Positions 42,190 to 52,509 of a stretch of DNA of 64,000 nucleotides are shown one piece after another (within the stretch, counting starts at the first letter, position 1; every line of letters begins with the position of its first letter). The notes beneath the pieces were generated by a model that was not told where the DNA came from, searched no databases, and saw nothing but the letters and a program-made list of their open reading frames with translations. A program made the position numbers and the translations under genes. The stretch is from Palsa-883 sp035486355 (lineage in GTDB: Bacteria > Pseudomonadota > Alphaproteobacteria > Acetobacterales > Acetobacteraceae): the NCBI GenBank assembly GCA_035486355.1, contig DATHNE010000211.1:1-64000 (forward strand). Direction: 5' to 3'.

Positions 42190-45021
42190 CTACGCGTGCT
42201 CCCGCGCGTTGAAGCGCAGCAAGTCGGCCGGCGGCTTCATACCGGGCGGACGTTTCAAGGGGCTGAACTGCGGCTCCGTCGCACCCGCATCAGCCTTTTC
42301 GACCCGCACACGCAAATCGTACCACGCGGCCTGCCCGGTGATCGGGTCGCTGTTCGACCACTGCGCGCCATCATCGTCGGTGCGGAATTCCGAGATGACA
42401 TGGTTCAGTAGGAAACCGTCACGCGACTCCGGCGCATCCGCGGACAGGTTCCATGCGCCCGATCGCTTGCCAATCGCATTCCAGGTCCAAACCGTATCCG
42501 GATTGACCCCTTCCATCAGCCGCAACTGGCATTTCACCCGGCCGGTGCGGCTGATTACCCACACCGTGTCGTCATCGGTCAGACCCATTGCGGCGGCGGT
42601 GCGGCGGTTCATGTAAAGATGGTTGCGGTCATAGATCTGCCGCAGCCACGCGTTCTGCGATCCCCAGGAGTGGTACATGATCGACGGCCGCTGCGTGACG
42701 GCATGCAGCGGCCAGGCCGCAAGTTCCGGCACGTCATCGGCGCTCGGCGGATACCAGAACGGAAGCGGATCAAAATACGTGCGGATGCGGCTGCGATGCG
42801 TCTCTGGCGGCTGCACCGCGCCATGCCCCTCAGCCGCCAGGCGAAAGCGCTGCAGCGGCTCGCAGTAGAGCTGCAGCACGATCTGGTTGGTGTTGGGCAC
42901 CAGGCCCATGGCATGCGCATCGCGCAGATAGGCGGCGTTGGAATGCTTGAAATAGAGCTGCTCCGGCGGCAGATGATGTTGCCAGAAGCACTGGTTTTCC
43001 ACATAGCGCGCGAGCTGATCCGGATTGGCCGGTCCTTTGCCCATGGCGGTGCCGTTGCCGCGCCATCCCCCAAGCGGGCCAATGCCGGGACTGCGCTCGT
43101 GATTGGCGATGTAGTCCGGATAGCTGTGATACAGCGCGCTGCCATCGTCCTTGACGAAGCCCGGTAGTTTCAGCCGCACGCCCAGGTCCAACAGTACGTC
43201 TTGGAATGGCCGCACATCGCGATCAGGTTTCAACACAGGTTGGCGGATCGCATCAGCGGGTCCGTGTGCGCCGCCGATCGGCCGGTCCAGCATCGAGATG
43301 CAGTCCCAGCGCTCGAGATAGGTGGTATCTGGCAGGATCAGGTCCGCGTAGGGAACGGTTTCCGAAAAGAACGCATCGGAATAGATCACATGCGGGATAC
43401 GATATCCGCCGGACGCTGGATCTTTATCGGTGAGCATGCGCATGGAGTCGCCGGGATTCATCGACGAATTCCACGCCATGTTCGACATGTACATGAACAG
43501 CGTGTCGATCTTGTACGGATCACCGGCCCAGGCGTTGGCAATCACCATGTGCATCATACCGTGCACGGACATCGGCGCGTCCCAGGTGAAGGCCTTGTCG
43601 ATGCGGATCGGCGTGCCGTCATCTTCCAGCAGCAGGTCCTGCGGCCCTTGCGGGAAGCCGAGTGCCATGCCCGGTAGTATGCTGTTCGGCTTGTAGCCTT
43701 TGCCAACCGGTGCCGCGGCCGGCGGGATCGGCTTCGGGTACGGCGACTTGTAGCGCCACGCGCCGGGGGTATCGACCGCGCCCAGCAGCATTTGCAGCAG
43801 GTGCAGCGCACGACAGGTCTGAAAGCCGTTGGAATGCGCCGAAATGCCGCGCATCGCATGCAGCGCGACCGGGCGGCCGATCATCTTCGCGTGGCTGCGG
43901 CCTGAGGTGTCGGTCCAGGGTTGGTCCAGTTCGATCGCCTGGTTGAATGCGACGTCAGCGATCTCCGCGGCGACGCGGCGAATCGTTGACGACGGAATGT
44001 CGCAACGTTCGGCCACCGCGTCGGGTGCGTACTTGCCGTCGAGATACCGTTCCGCTAGCAGGTGGAACACCGGGCGGGCCTTGCGCCCATCCCCCAGCGT
44101 GTACTCCCCCACGATGGCCGGCTGCATGCCGGGCGTCGTCGCATCCATCGGTGCGTTCGTGGCGCGATCCCACGCCAGCGGCTTGCCATCTGCATCGCGT
44201 GCGATCAGCGCATCATCCGCGCCACCGGGGTTGTTGATGACCAACGCAGTCGCGTTGGTGTAGCGCACCAGGAAATCCAGATCGATCTGATCGGTGCGCA
44301 GCAACTCATGCACTAGCGCCAGCACGAACAGCCCGTCGGTGCCCGGACGGATCGCCAGGAATTCGTCCGACAGCGCGGCGTACCCAGTCTGCACCGGATT
44401 GATGCTGACGGACTTCGCGCCTCGCGCCTTGATCTTTGCCAGCCCGGTCTTGATCGGGTTGGAATCGTGATCCTCGGCCACGCCGAACATCAGCAGGTAT
44501 TTCGTGTTGTCCCAGTCCGGCTCGCCGAATTCCCAGAAACTGCCGCCGATCGAATACAGGCCCGCGGCCGCCATGTTGACCGAGCAGAACCCGCCATGCG
44601 CCGCGAAGTTGGGCGTGCCGAACTGCTTGGCCCACCAACCGGTGAAGCTTTGGCTCTGATCGCGGCCGGTGAAGAAGGCCAGTCGTTTCGGATCTGTGGC
44701 ACGCACATTGCCAAGCCACTCGGTGGCCAGACCAAGCGCTTCCTCCCACTCGATCTCCTTGAATTCGCCCGCGCCACGTTCGCCCACGCGCAACAGTGGC
44801 TTTTGCAGCCGCGCGGGCGAATAGTGCTGCATGATGCCGGCCGAGCCCTTGCCGCACAGCACGCCCTTGTTCACCGGGTGATTGCGATTGCCCTCGATGT
44901 AGCGCAGCCGACCATCCTTCAGGTGCACCTTAATGCCGCAGCGACAGGCGCACATGTAGCAGGTGGTGTACTTCACCTCGTCGGCAACGGTGGGCGAGAG
45001 GTTGATCACCTCTTCGGTCAT
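42190..45021 (-). CDS. Molybdopterin oxidoreductase catalytic subunit (SoeA-like)
   Basis: A 943-residue DMSO-reductase-family catalytic subunit. An N-terminal cluster motif reads CYMCACRCGIKV near residue 22, with a fourth Cys in CGKGSAG near 56. A Cys in GGFCSVNMAAAG near 145 is at the usual molybdenum-ligand position. The C-terminal molydopterin domain holds MYHSWGSQNAWLRQIYDRN and VNPDTVWTWNAIGKRSGAW. No TAT signal is seen at the ATG (45021). Sequence style, subunit set and cytoplasmic location match sulfite-oxidising SoeABC; other substrates cannot be excluded. It leads the three-gene operon. Confidence 0.85.
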   Translation of the reverse strand: MTEEVINLSPTVADEVKYTTCYMCACRCGIKVHLKDGRLRYIEGNRNHPVNKGVLCGKGSAGIMQHYSPARLQKPLLRVGERGAGEFKEIEWEEALGLATEWLGNVRATDPKRLAFFTGRDQSQSFTGWWAKQFGTPNFAAHGGFCSVNMAAAGLYSIGGSFWEFGEPDWDNTKYLLMFGVAEDHDSNPIKTGLAKIKARGAKSVSINPVQTGYAALSDEFLAIRPGTDGLFVLALVHELLRTDQIDLDFLVRYTNATALVINNPGGADDALIARDADGKPLAWDRATNAPMDATTPGMQPAIVGEYTLGDGRKARPVFHLLAERYLDGKYAPDAVAERCDIPSSTIRRVAAEIADVAFNQAIELDQPWTDTSGRSHAKMIGRPVALHAMRGISAHSNGFQTCRALHLLQMLLGAVDTPGAWRYKSPYPKPIPPAAAPVGKGYKPNSILPGMALGFPQGPQDLLLEDDGTPIRIDKAFTWDAPMSVHGMMHMVIANAWAGDPYKIDTLFMYMSNMAWNSSMNPGDSMRMLTDKDPASGGYRIPHVIYSDAFFSETVPYADLILPDTTYLERWDCISMLDRPIGGAHGPADAIRQPVLKPDRDVRPFQDVLLDLGVRLKLPGFVKDDGSALYHSYPDYIANHERSPGIGPLGGWRGNGTAMGKGPANPDQLARYVENQCFWQHHLPPEQLYFKHSNAAYLRDAHAMGLVPNTNQIVLQLYCEPLQRFRLAAEGHGAVQPPETHRSRIRTYFDPLPFWYPPSADDVPELAAWPLHAVTQRPSIMYHSWGSQNAWLRQIYDRNHLYMNRRTAAAMGLTDDDTVWVISRTGRVKCQLRLMEGVNPDTVWTWNAIGKRSGAWNLSADAPESRDGFLLNHVISEFRTDDDGAQWSNSDPITGQAAWYDLRVRVEKADAGATEPQFSPLKRPPGMKPPADLLRFNAREHA

Positions 45022-45176
45022 GCTGGGCCTCGGACAGGAGTGGGACAGGCGCGATTCGGGCGGCAGTCTGGGGATGCTACGACTGATCGGCAACCCCACC
45101 GGGCACAGGGCCTTGTTTATAGCGGGCTTGCGACGTTTCCTATTTTACAGAACCGCCGCCTTATGCCCGGAAATGC

Positions 45177-46145
45177 TCAGAACCAGACGGATTTGTCCAC
45201 TGGGTTGCGGAGCGGCCTGCCGTCCGCGAAGGCCCGGCAGTTGTCGCGCACGATCTCATAGCGGCGTTGGTTCAGGTAGGGGCCATATCCCGCCGTGTGC
45301 GGGGTGATCAATACATTGGGTAGCGTCCACAGCTTGTGGCCGGCCGGCAGCGGTTCCTGTTCGAACACGTCGAGCGCTGCGCCGGCGATCTCGCCCGCCT
45401 CCAGCGCGGCGACCAGATCATCCAGCCGCGTTGTCATTCCGCGGCCGATATTGATGAAGAAGGCGGATCGCTTCATGCGCTGGAAGCGTGTACGATGGAA
45501 GAAGCCCTCGGTTGCCGGTGTGTGTGGCACGGTCAGCACCACGAAATCGGCGCGCGGCAGCAGATCGTCCAGTGCCTCGGGCTTGTGCATCTCGGTCACA
45601 TGCGGCGGCGCGATCTCGCGCCGCGCGTCGGTGCCGATCACCGTGATGCCGAATGTCGCCGCCAGGCGCGCGGCCTCGGCACCAATACCGCCCAGGCCAA
45701 CGATCAGCATGGTGGACTCTGGCAGATGCACCACGCCGGTATCTTCCCGCCGCGGCTGCCAGATGCCTTTGAGCTGCTGTGGGATGTAGTGGTGCAGGCC
45801 GCGCGCGAAGGCGAGCGCATAGGCCATGATATGCGCGCCGATATGGTCGTTGAAGATCTCGCGCATGTTGGTCACCACCAACGGGTGCTCGACCAGCTCC
45901 TTGTAGTAATAGCCGGCGGGTGGCGCGATCTGCGGCGATTGCAGCCAACGGATCTTGCGCGCGCGGGCCAGCAGTTGTGGATGCAGGCGGCCGAAGGCGG
46001 CCTCAGCATCAACGATCGCGGCGCTGGCCTGCGCCTCGTCCTCGGCGACCACCACATCCAGGTCGGGCTGCGCCGCGCGCAGGCGCTGCGCCCAGTCCCG
46101 GATGATATCGGTCTGTGGCGGCAGGAAAACAAAGCGAAACGACAT
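45177..46145 (-). CDS. D-2-hydroxyacid dehydrogenase (NAD-dependent)
   Basis: A 322-residue D-isomer-specific dehydrogenase. The NAD-binding motif is VGLGGIGAEAARLAATFG near residue 148, INIGRG near 230, the catalytic Arg in the same block, the Glu in LDVFEQEPLPAGH near 257, and the His in ITPHTAGYG near 280. It belongs to the GhrA/GhrB-like group. ATG 46145 fits the family. The gene diverges from an SDR gene across 86 bases. Substrate unknown; a glyoxylate- or hydroxypyruvate-like acid is plausible. Confidence 0.87.
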   Translation of the reverse strand: MSFRFVFLPPQTDIIRDWAQRLRAAQPDLDVVVAEDEAQASAAIVDAEAAFGRLHPQLLARARKIRWLQSPQIAPPAGYYYKELVEHPLVVTNMREIFNDHIGAHIMAYALAFARGLHHYIPQQLKGIWQPRREDTGVVHLPESTMLIVGLGGIGAEAARLAATFGITVIGTDARREIAPPHVTEMHKPEALDDLLPRADFVVLTVPHTPATEGFFHRTRFQRMKRSAFFINIGRGMTTRLDDLVAALEAGEIAGAALDVFEQEPLPAGHKLWTLPNVLITPHTAGYGPYLNQRRYEIVRDNCRAFADGRPLRNPVDKSVWF

Positions 46146-46231
46146 CTGGCGGCCCTCCCGTGCGTTGCCCGCAGAGTTCCCGACTTGTGCCCGCACCGCA
46201 AGCGGGGGAAGGTCAGGCAGGAGGAACCGCC

Positions 46232-46984
46232 ATGCGGGGCTTGAGCGGCCAACGCGTTCTGCTGACCGGCGGCGGCAGTGGCATCGGCCGGGCCACTGCG
46301 GTGCGGCTGGCGGAAGAAGGGTGCCAGGTGGGTATTGTGGATATTGATGAAGCCGGCGCCCATGACACGGCGTCCCGGTGCAATGGGCGGGCCTTGGTGC
46401 TGCGCACCGATATCACCGATCGGGTACAGGTCGCAGCGGCAGTGGCGCGCTTCGAGGCGGATGGGCCGATCGATCTGCTGGCCAACATTGCCGGCTGGGA
46501 CGTGATGCGGAACTTCCTCGACACCGATCCCACACTGTGGGACCGCATCATCGCGATCAACCTGTACGGCCCGCTGCACATGCACCACGTGGTGCTGCCG
46601 CGTATGGTGGCGCGCGGATCCGGCCGCGTGGTGAACGTGTCGTCAGATGCCGGCCGTGTGGGCTCCTCGGGGGAGGCGGTGTACGCGGCGTGCAAAGGCG
46701 GCATCATCGCCTTCACTAAGACGATGGCGCGGGAGCTGGCGCGCAACGGGATCACGCTGAACGTGGTGTGCCCCGGCCCGACCGATACGCCGCTGTTCGA
46801 TGCGGTGCGCGCGGCCTCGCCCGACGGTGCCAAGATTGGTGCGGCGATGGCGCGCGCGATCCCGTTGAAGCGCATCGGCGTACCCGATGATTATCCCGGA
46901 ACGATCGCGTTTCTGCTGTCGGATGACGCGGCGTATATCACCGGCCAGGTGATCAGCGTCTCCGGCGGTCTGACGATGGTCTAG
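46232..46984 (+). CDS. Short-chain dehydrogenase/reductase (SDR)
   Basis: A 250-residue classical SDR. TGGGSGIGRA lies near residue 12, the NIAG-type motif near 85 (ANIAGWDV), the catalytic Ser in NVSSDAG near 133, and YAACKGG near 149 supplies Tyr and Lys; VCPGPTDTPL near 180 and GQVISVSGGLTMV at the end are typical. A GGAGG site precedes the ATG 46232. The MaoC-like gene follows after four bases, so the two are probably co-transcribed and act in acyl-CoA or short-chain hydroxy-acid metabolism. Confidence 0.88.
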   Translation: MRGLSGQRVLLTGGGSGIGRATAVRLAEEGCQVGIVDIDEAGAHDTASRCNGRALVLRTDITDRVQVAAAVARFEADGPIDLLANIAGWDVMRNFLDTDPTLWDRIIAINLYGPLHMHHVVLPRMVARGSGRVVNVSSDAGRVGSSGEAVYAACKGGIIAFTKTMARELARNGITLNVVCPGPTDTPLFDAVRAASPDGAKIGAAMARAIPLKRIGVPDDYPGTIAFLLSDDAAYITGQVISVSGGLTMV

Positions 46985-46988
46985 CCAG

Positions 46989-47471
46989 ATGAAAGAAAGC
47001 GATTACGAAGTCCTCGGCCTTGGCCTGCATTTCGAAGACCTGCCGGTGGGGCGCAAGTTCCGCACTATCGGCCGCACGCTGACCGAGGCCGACCTGGTGG
47101 CCTTCATCGGTGTCACCGGCATGACCGAGGTGCTGTTCTCCAATGTCGAATTCCTGAAACAGGAAAGCGATATCACCCAACGCGTGGTCCCGGCGGCGAT
47201 GGTGTATGCTTTCGCTGAAGGTCTGCTGGTGCATGCCACCATGCAGCACACCGGCTTCGCGTTTCTGCATATGGAGTTGAACGTGGTCAGCCCGACCTGT
47301 GCCGGTGACACGATCCACGTGCGGTGCGAGGTCATCGAAAGCCGCCGCAGTACCAGCAGGCCGAATCGTGGCCTGGTCCGGAGCAGGAATGAGGTGGTGC
47401 GGCAGGATGGGAAAGTAACGCTGACGTACACGCCGCTGCGGATGGTGAAGGCGCGCGGCACAGGATCGTAA
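46989..47471 (+). CDS. MaoC-like (R)-specific hydratase-fold protein
   Basis: A 160-residue hot-dog-fold protein of the MaoC dehydratase group. The N-terminal block EDLPVGRKFRTIGRTLTEAD (near residue 15), then LVAFIGVTGM and the central GLLVHATMQHTGFAFLHMEL, match this family. The canonical D-x4-H hydratase dyad is not obvious here: the usual AxxxGD-NPxH segment reads VAFIGVTGMTEVLF. It may bind acyl-CoA without full activity. It is coupled to the SDR gene four bases upstream. Confidence 0.7.
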   Translation: MKESDYEVLGLGLHFEDLPVGRKFRTIGRTLTEADLVAFIGVTGMTEVLFSNVEFLKQESDITQRVVPAAMVYAFAEGLLVHATMQHTGFAFLHMELNVVSPTCAGDTIHVRCEVIESRRSTSRPNRGLVRSRNEVVRQDGKVTLTYTPLRMVKARGTGS

Positions 47472-47535
47472 GGCGGAGTGCACATCGCAGTCCGCCATCG
47501 CCACGGAGTGGCGGAACTGCGTAGTGCTGTTCCGC

Positions 47536-48342
47536 CTACAAGGGTGACTCTGGTGGGAACGCCGGTTTCCGCTTTTCCAGGTGCGCTGCCAGACCTTCCT
47601 TGATCTCCGGTCCGGTGAACCCCAAAAACTCCAACGCCAGCGAGGCGTCGAAGCTCGGCCCCATCGCGCGCAACCAGTTGTTCAATGCGTATTTCGTCCA
47701 GCGGATGGCGCTCTGGGCACCGTCCGCCAGCCGCCCGGCAATTTCAACCGCCTTCGCATCGAGTTCACCATCCTCGACCGCCAGCGAGATCAGCCCGATC
47801 CGCTCGGCCTCCGCCCCCAGCACCTGGTCGCACAGCAACAGGTAGTATTTCGCCTTCGCCAACCCGCATAGCAGCGGCCAGATGATGCAGGCGTGATCTC
47901 CCGCGGCCACACCCAGTCGCGTGTGGCCATCAATGATGCGGCAGTCCTTCGTGGCGATGGAGATATCCGCCAGGATGCCGCACACCAGACCCGCCCCCAC
48001 GGCAACGCCGCGCATCGCGCTGACCACCGGTTTCGAGCAGTTGATCAGGTTGTAGACAATGTCGCGCGCCTCCTTCCACCGCCGCGCCCGGCCGTCGAAA
48101 TCCGCAATGTCCTGCTGGATCATCGCGAAGTCGCCCCCGGCCGAGAACACCTTGCCGGCCCCGGTCAACACCACCGCATTGACCGACACGTCACGATCGA
48201 TATCACGCCAGATATCCGCCAGCTCCGCATGCAGCGCGGCGTCGGCGGTGTTCATCTTGCCGTTGTCCAGCGTGACCCGCAGTACCTTCGGGTGCGGGCG
48301 GTCGAAGCGCAGGCGCGTGTAGCGCGTGTAGGGATCGGTCAT
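47536..48342 (-). CDS. Enoyl-CoA hydratase/isomerase-family protein
   Basis: A 268-residue crotonase-fold protein. The oxyanion-hole segments are GAGKVFSAGGDFAMIQQDI near residue 60 and RGVAVGAGLVCGILADISIA near 105. In active hydratases, two Glu follow the second segment; here the region reads DCRIIDGHTRLGVAAGDHAC, and the catalytic pair is uncertain. The ATG 48342 excludes a leader that merely translates the palindromic repeat upstream. The acyl-CoA substrate is unknown. It is likely part of a small acyl-CoA island with the SDR and MaoC genes. Confidence 0.82.
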   Translation of the reverse strand: MTDPYTRYTRLRFDRPHPKVLRVTLDNGKMNTADAALHAELADIWRDIDRDVSVNAVVLTGAGKVFSAGGDFAMIQQDIADFDGRARRWKEARDIVYNLINCSKPVVSAMRGVAVGAGLVCGILADISIATKDCRIIDGHTRLGVAAGDHACIIWPLLCGLAKAKYYLLLCDQVLGAEAERIGLISLAVEDGELDAKAVEIAGRLADGAQSAIRWTKYALNNWLRAMGPSFDASLALEFLGFTGPEIKEGLAAHLEKRKPAFPPESPL

Positions 48343-48363
48343 GGGTGATTTCCTGGTACTGTT

Positions 48364-48446
48364 GTCATCGCGAGGTATAGCGCGACGAAGCAATCTGGTG
48401 CCTCCGAGGTACGAGATTGCTTCGTCGCTCCGCTCCTCGCAATGAC
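48364..48446. repeat. Palindromic repeat (GTCATTGCG...GATTGCTTCG family), copy 2
   Basis: Inverted arms TGTCATCGCGAGG...GCGACGAAGCAATC and GATTGCTTCGTCGC...CCTCGCAATGAC lie between the crotonase-like gene and cysK. The sequence closely matches copy 1 at 12021-12110. Such elements are dispersed non-coding palindromes. Confidence 0.75.
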
Positions 48447-48448
48447 GG

Positions 48449-49423
<975 letters not shown>

Positions 49424-49610
49424 GGGTGCGTCCCTCCGGGTCAGCGATTGGGCGCAGCATCACGACAAGCCGGGAGACGTCAACCGAGAGCAGGATTTGC
49501 CACGTCGCGGGCGTGAGAGGGAGGCGCCCGCTCCAACGGCGCGTGACGCAAGAACGGCGTGGGTGCGATGGCGCCGATGCCACGCGCACCACCGGCTGGG
49601 TCAGGTACGC

Positions 49611-50251
49611 CAGTTCGTGACGTGACCGCCACTCCGGCGCGACACAATTGATGATCAGCGACCGCCGCACGCCCCGGATCGGGCGTCGCGTGAAGCCGTG
49701 CCTGGTATCCGGCGCGGGCAGGAACATCAGCCCGGTGTTGAACGCGCTGGAGGCACGGCCGACCAGGTGCTGCGCGCTATCGTAAATGCCTGTGCCCCAG
49801 TGCACCGCATATGTGTGGTCCGACAGATAGATCAGCATGGTGAAGCGCTTGGCACCGTTATCGGTGTGCTCGCGAGCCGCGTGGTGATGGCGGTCATGCA
49901 GTCGGCGGGCAGGGCGGTAGGGTGGCCGCCACCCCAACGAATATGGCGGACCGGCAGGCGGCGGCCGATGGTGCCGGCCAACAGGCCGATCTCCCGCAGC
50001 AGAGTACGCGTGTATGTGATCAGAGGCTCCGTGCGATGCACCGTGGTGGTGTGGCGGCCGCAAAGCAAGCAGAGCTGCGCGCAGAATAGTACATGCAGAT
50101 ACAGCGATAGGGCCATGTCGGACGGCCGCGTTCGCAACCATTCCGCATACATGTCGGCGTCGACAGCGGTGGTGACGTGCGGCGCGCTGGGATCGCCGGT
50201 GTAGCGCGGCACAAGCTGGTCGTATGTCGCGATCAGGTCGGCGACGTTCAT
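49611..50251 (-). pseudogene. Chimera of hemN N-terminus and 2-oxoglutarate-Fe(II) oxygenase C-terminus
   Basis: Two unrelated pieces run on. From 50251 down to about 49880, the frame encodes a HemN-like (oxygen-independent coproporphyrinogen III oxidase) N-terminus: QLVPRYTGDPSAPH, then SLYLHVLFCAQLCLLCGRHT with the radical-SAM Cys, then RWGGGHPTALP. In the next frame, from about 49900 to 49611, a 2OG-oxygenase C-terminus follows: AREHTDNGAKRFTMLIYL (His-x-Asp metal site), WGTGIYDSAQHL, and IRGVRRSLIINCVAPEWRSR. No complete domain survives, so neither function is likely. Confidence 0.72.
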
Positions 50252-50285
50252 GGCACACAGGGTGCCTCAATCGTCCACCACCGCT

Positions 50286-50299
50286 TTGATCTGGGTCAA
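50286..50299. promoter_or_regulatory. FNR/FixK-type box upstream of the hemN remnant
   Basis: TTGAT-CTGG-GTCAA matches the FNR-family half-sites and spacing, centred about 41 bases before the hemN-remnant start. In intact alphaproteobacterial hemN genes, such sites allow anaerobic activation. Here it points to a formerly regulated gene; its present target is unclear. Confidence 0.65.
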
Positions 50300-50375
50300 A
50301 GCCAATCCGCGCAAAGTTCGGACTACGACCGCCGCCGCGCGCAGGCCCGGCATGGCGAGTAAGGACCGGGGGCTG

Positions 50376-51035
50376 CTAGGCGGGCTCCGCTGCAGCCGCG
50401 ATCGCGGCATTCAGCGCGCGCACGCCTGCACCGGGACCCTCGGGGTGGTTCCACACGCACCCGATCACCGCCAGAAAATCCGCGCCCGCCTGCACAAGCG
50501 GTGCGCAGTTCTCCGGCGTGATGCCGCCAATCGCGCAACACGGCAGCTCCATCAGCTCTGACCACCAGCGCAGGATTTCGGGATCGACCTGATTGGCCAC
50601 CGCCTTGCTGGTCGACGGAAAGAACGCACCGAACGCCACGTAATCAGCGCCGTCCTCGCCGGCCTGCATTGCCAGGTCGCGGCTACCCTTGCAGGTCACG
50701 CCCATCGTCAGACCCGGGCCCATCAAGCGGCGCGCCTCGCGGGCCGGCATATCCTCCTGGCCGACATGCGCGCCGTCGCAACCGGTGGTTTTTGCCAGAT
50801 CGGCCCGGTCATTCAGCAGAAACGCCACGCCGCGCGACTGGGTCATCGGGCGCAGCACATCGATCGCACGACGCCACACATCGTCGTCAACGTTCTTCAG
50901 GCGTAACTGCACCGCAGCCACATCGCCGCCATCCAGTGCCGCCGCCAGACGATCGGCGAATGGCACCGGATCCAGCGTCTCCGGCGTGATCAGGTAGACG
51001 CGGCAGCCCAATGGACCGCCGCCCGCCTGCCGCAT
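50376..51035 (-). CDS. thiE: Thiamine-phosphate synthase
   Basis: ThiE joins HMP-PP and the thiazole phosphate into thiamine phosphate. The 219-residue TIM-barrel protein shows AVQLRLKNVDD near residue 40, LLNDRADLAKTTGCDGAHVG near 75, and the pyrophosphate-binding CAIGGITPENC near 168. The ATG at 51035 overlaps the aldolase gene stop as TGATG. The pairing of an aldolase with thiE is unusual; co-expression might follow from position rather than from function. HMP-PP would come from thiD at 3.7 kb. Confidence 0.92.
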   Translation of the reverse strand: MRQAGGGPLGCRVYLITPETLDPVPFADRLAAALDGGDVAAVQLRLKNVDDDVWRRAIDVLRPMTQSRGVAFLLNDRADLAKTTGCDGAHVGQEDMPAREARRLMGPGLTMGVTCKGSRDLAMQAGEDGADYVAFGAFFPSTSKAVANQVDPEILRWWSELMELPCCAIGGITPENCAPLVQAGADFLAVIGCVWNHPEGPGAGVRALNAAIAAAAEPA

Positions 51036-51949
51036 CAGGCCTTGCCGAGATAGATGTCGATGATCTTGTTCAGCATCTCCAGCGCAGCTTCCTTCGGGCG
51101 CTGGAACGTGTTGCGACCGATGATCGACCCATTGGCGCCGCCATCGCGCAGGCCGCGCACTTCCTCATACACGCCGTCGAGGTCCTTCGCCTCGCCGCCT
51201 GAGAACACCACGACGCGCTTGCCGTTGAACGCGCACTGCATCACGTGCTCGACGCGCATGGCCATCGTGGACCCGTCGATGTTGGCGTAGCTCTTCTTCG
51301 CCGCCTCCAGGCTGATCACCGCGGTCGGCGGCTTCACCTTGATGATGTTGGCGCCCATCAGCGCCGCCATCTGCGCGGCATAGCCGCAGATATCCAGCGC
51401 GGTCTCGGCCGCCTTGTCGAGGTTTGGGCCGCGCGGATAGCTCCATACCACCACCGCGAGGCCGGAGGCCTTCGCCTCCTCCGTCAGCTCCCGCAGCTCC
51501 TCCATCTGGGCAAAAGCGTATTCGCTGCCCGGATAGATGGTGAAGCCGATCGCGGCGCAACCCAGACGCAGCGCATCCTTCACGCCGGCTGTGACCGCCT
51601 GGTCCTTGTTGGTGGCCAGGCTGTTGGAACTGTTCACCTTCAGGATCGTCGGGATCTGCCCGGCGAAGGTGTCGGCGCCCTGCGCGATCATGCCCAGCGG
51701 CGCGGCGTAGGCGTTTAGCCCGGCCTCGATGGCGAGCTGATAATGGTAATGTGGATCATAAGCCGGCGGGTTCGGCGCGAAGCTGCGGGCGGGGCCGTGC
51801 TCGAACCCTTGGTCGACCGGCAGGATCAGCACCTTGCCGGTGCCACCCAGTTTGCCGGTCGACAGGATGCGAGCCAGGTTGGCCTTCACGCCCGGCGGAT
51901 CGCCTTCGTACCAGTCGAGGATTTTCTTGACCTTCTGGGTGACTCTCAT
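51035..51949 (-). CDS. fbaB: Class I fructose-bisphosphate aldolase (DhnA/FbaB type)
   Basis: A 304-residue class I aldolase of the DhnA/FbaB kind, which cleaves fructose-1,6-bisphosphate by Schiff base formation. The signature segments are ILPVDQGFEHGPARSF near residue 42, the NIIKVKPPTAVI block near 190 bearing the likely Schiff-base Lys, and VVFSGGEAKD near 246, which binds phosphate. The gene is the first in an operon with thiE, overlapping it by one base. Related archaeal-type enzymes can also act in sugar or aromatic precursor synthesis. Confidence 0.9.
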   Translation of the reverse strand: MRVTQKVKKILDWYEGDPPGVKANLARILSTGKLGGTGKVLILPVDQGFEHGPARSFAPNPPAYDPHYHYQLAIEAGLNAYAAPLGMIAQGADTFAGQIPTILKVNSSNSLATNKDQAVTAGVKDALRLGCAAIGFTIYPGSEYAFAQMEELRELTEEAKASGLAVVVWSYPRGPNLDKAAETALDICGYAAQMAALMGANIIKVKPPTAVISLEAAKKSYANIDGSTMAMRVEHVMQCAFNGKRVVVFSGGEAKDLDGVYEEVRGLRDGGANGSIIGRNTFQRPKEAALEMLNKIIDIYLGKA

Positions 51950-51993
51950 GGGGGCGTCCTCTTCCAGTCTGTCCAGGATGATTTGCTGTCGTA

Positions 51994-52428
51994 CTAGCGC
52001 AGCGGATCGTGTCTGTCATCGGGGCCGCCGCGCGCCTGCACCCAATCGTGAAGGCGGTGGTGGCTGGCGGGATCGGCCAGGTCCAATGCCTGGGGTCGTT
52101 CGGACAACAGAACGCCGCCGAGGCCGGCAACGATCACGGCCACGCGTTCGTGGCCCGGCGCGTCAGGATGCAGAACCAAATGCCGCAGACCGATGCGCAA
52201 CGCCGCAACTGCTTGGCCGGACGCGCCGCCGCAATCCAGCAAATCGGCAATCAGCACCTGCGGAAATTCGGCGCGGATGATTCGCAGCAGCGCCTGCCAC
52301 CAGCCACACCCGGCATACAGCGCCGCCCCTTCGCCCGACAGCAACGTGACCGGCCGGCCTGGCGCCAGCGCCCGCCGCGCATCAGCCAGGCTGTGGATCA
52401 CCACTGCGGGAGGATCACGCCCGGTCAC
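51994..52428 (-). CDS. Conserved hypothetical protein
   Basis: A 144-residue protein I do not recognise. It has alternating hydrophobic and polar segments that suggest a small alpha/beta cytoplasmic domain (AVVIHSLADARRALAPGRPV, LIADLLDCGGASGQAVAALR, VAVIVAGLGGVLL). No signal peptide or membrane segment is seen. It begins with GTG (52428). It lies between the aldolase operon and the divergent cell-division cluster, and could be in the fba-thiE transcript. Confidence 0.6.
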   Translation of the reverse strand: MTGRDPPAVVIHSLADARRALAPGRPVTLLSGEGAALYAGCGWWQALLRIIRAEFPQVLIADLLDCGGASGQAVAALRIGLRHLVLHPDAPGHERVAVIVAGLGGVLLSERPQALDLADPASHHRLHDWVQARGGPDDRHDPLR

Positions 52429-52509
52429 AGGTTCCCGATCACCGCTTGACGTTGCATCGAATGCCGGCTTTCAGTGCCTATCAGATTAGAGCATGGGAGA
52501 CGGCCGACC

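Noticed and set aside
51036..51993. TPP riboswitch upstream of thiE
   Set aside because: thiE directly overlaps the aldolase gene, and no conserved CUGAGA-type thi box is visible before either gene.
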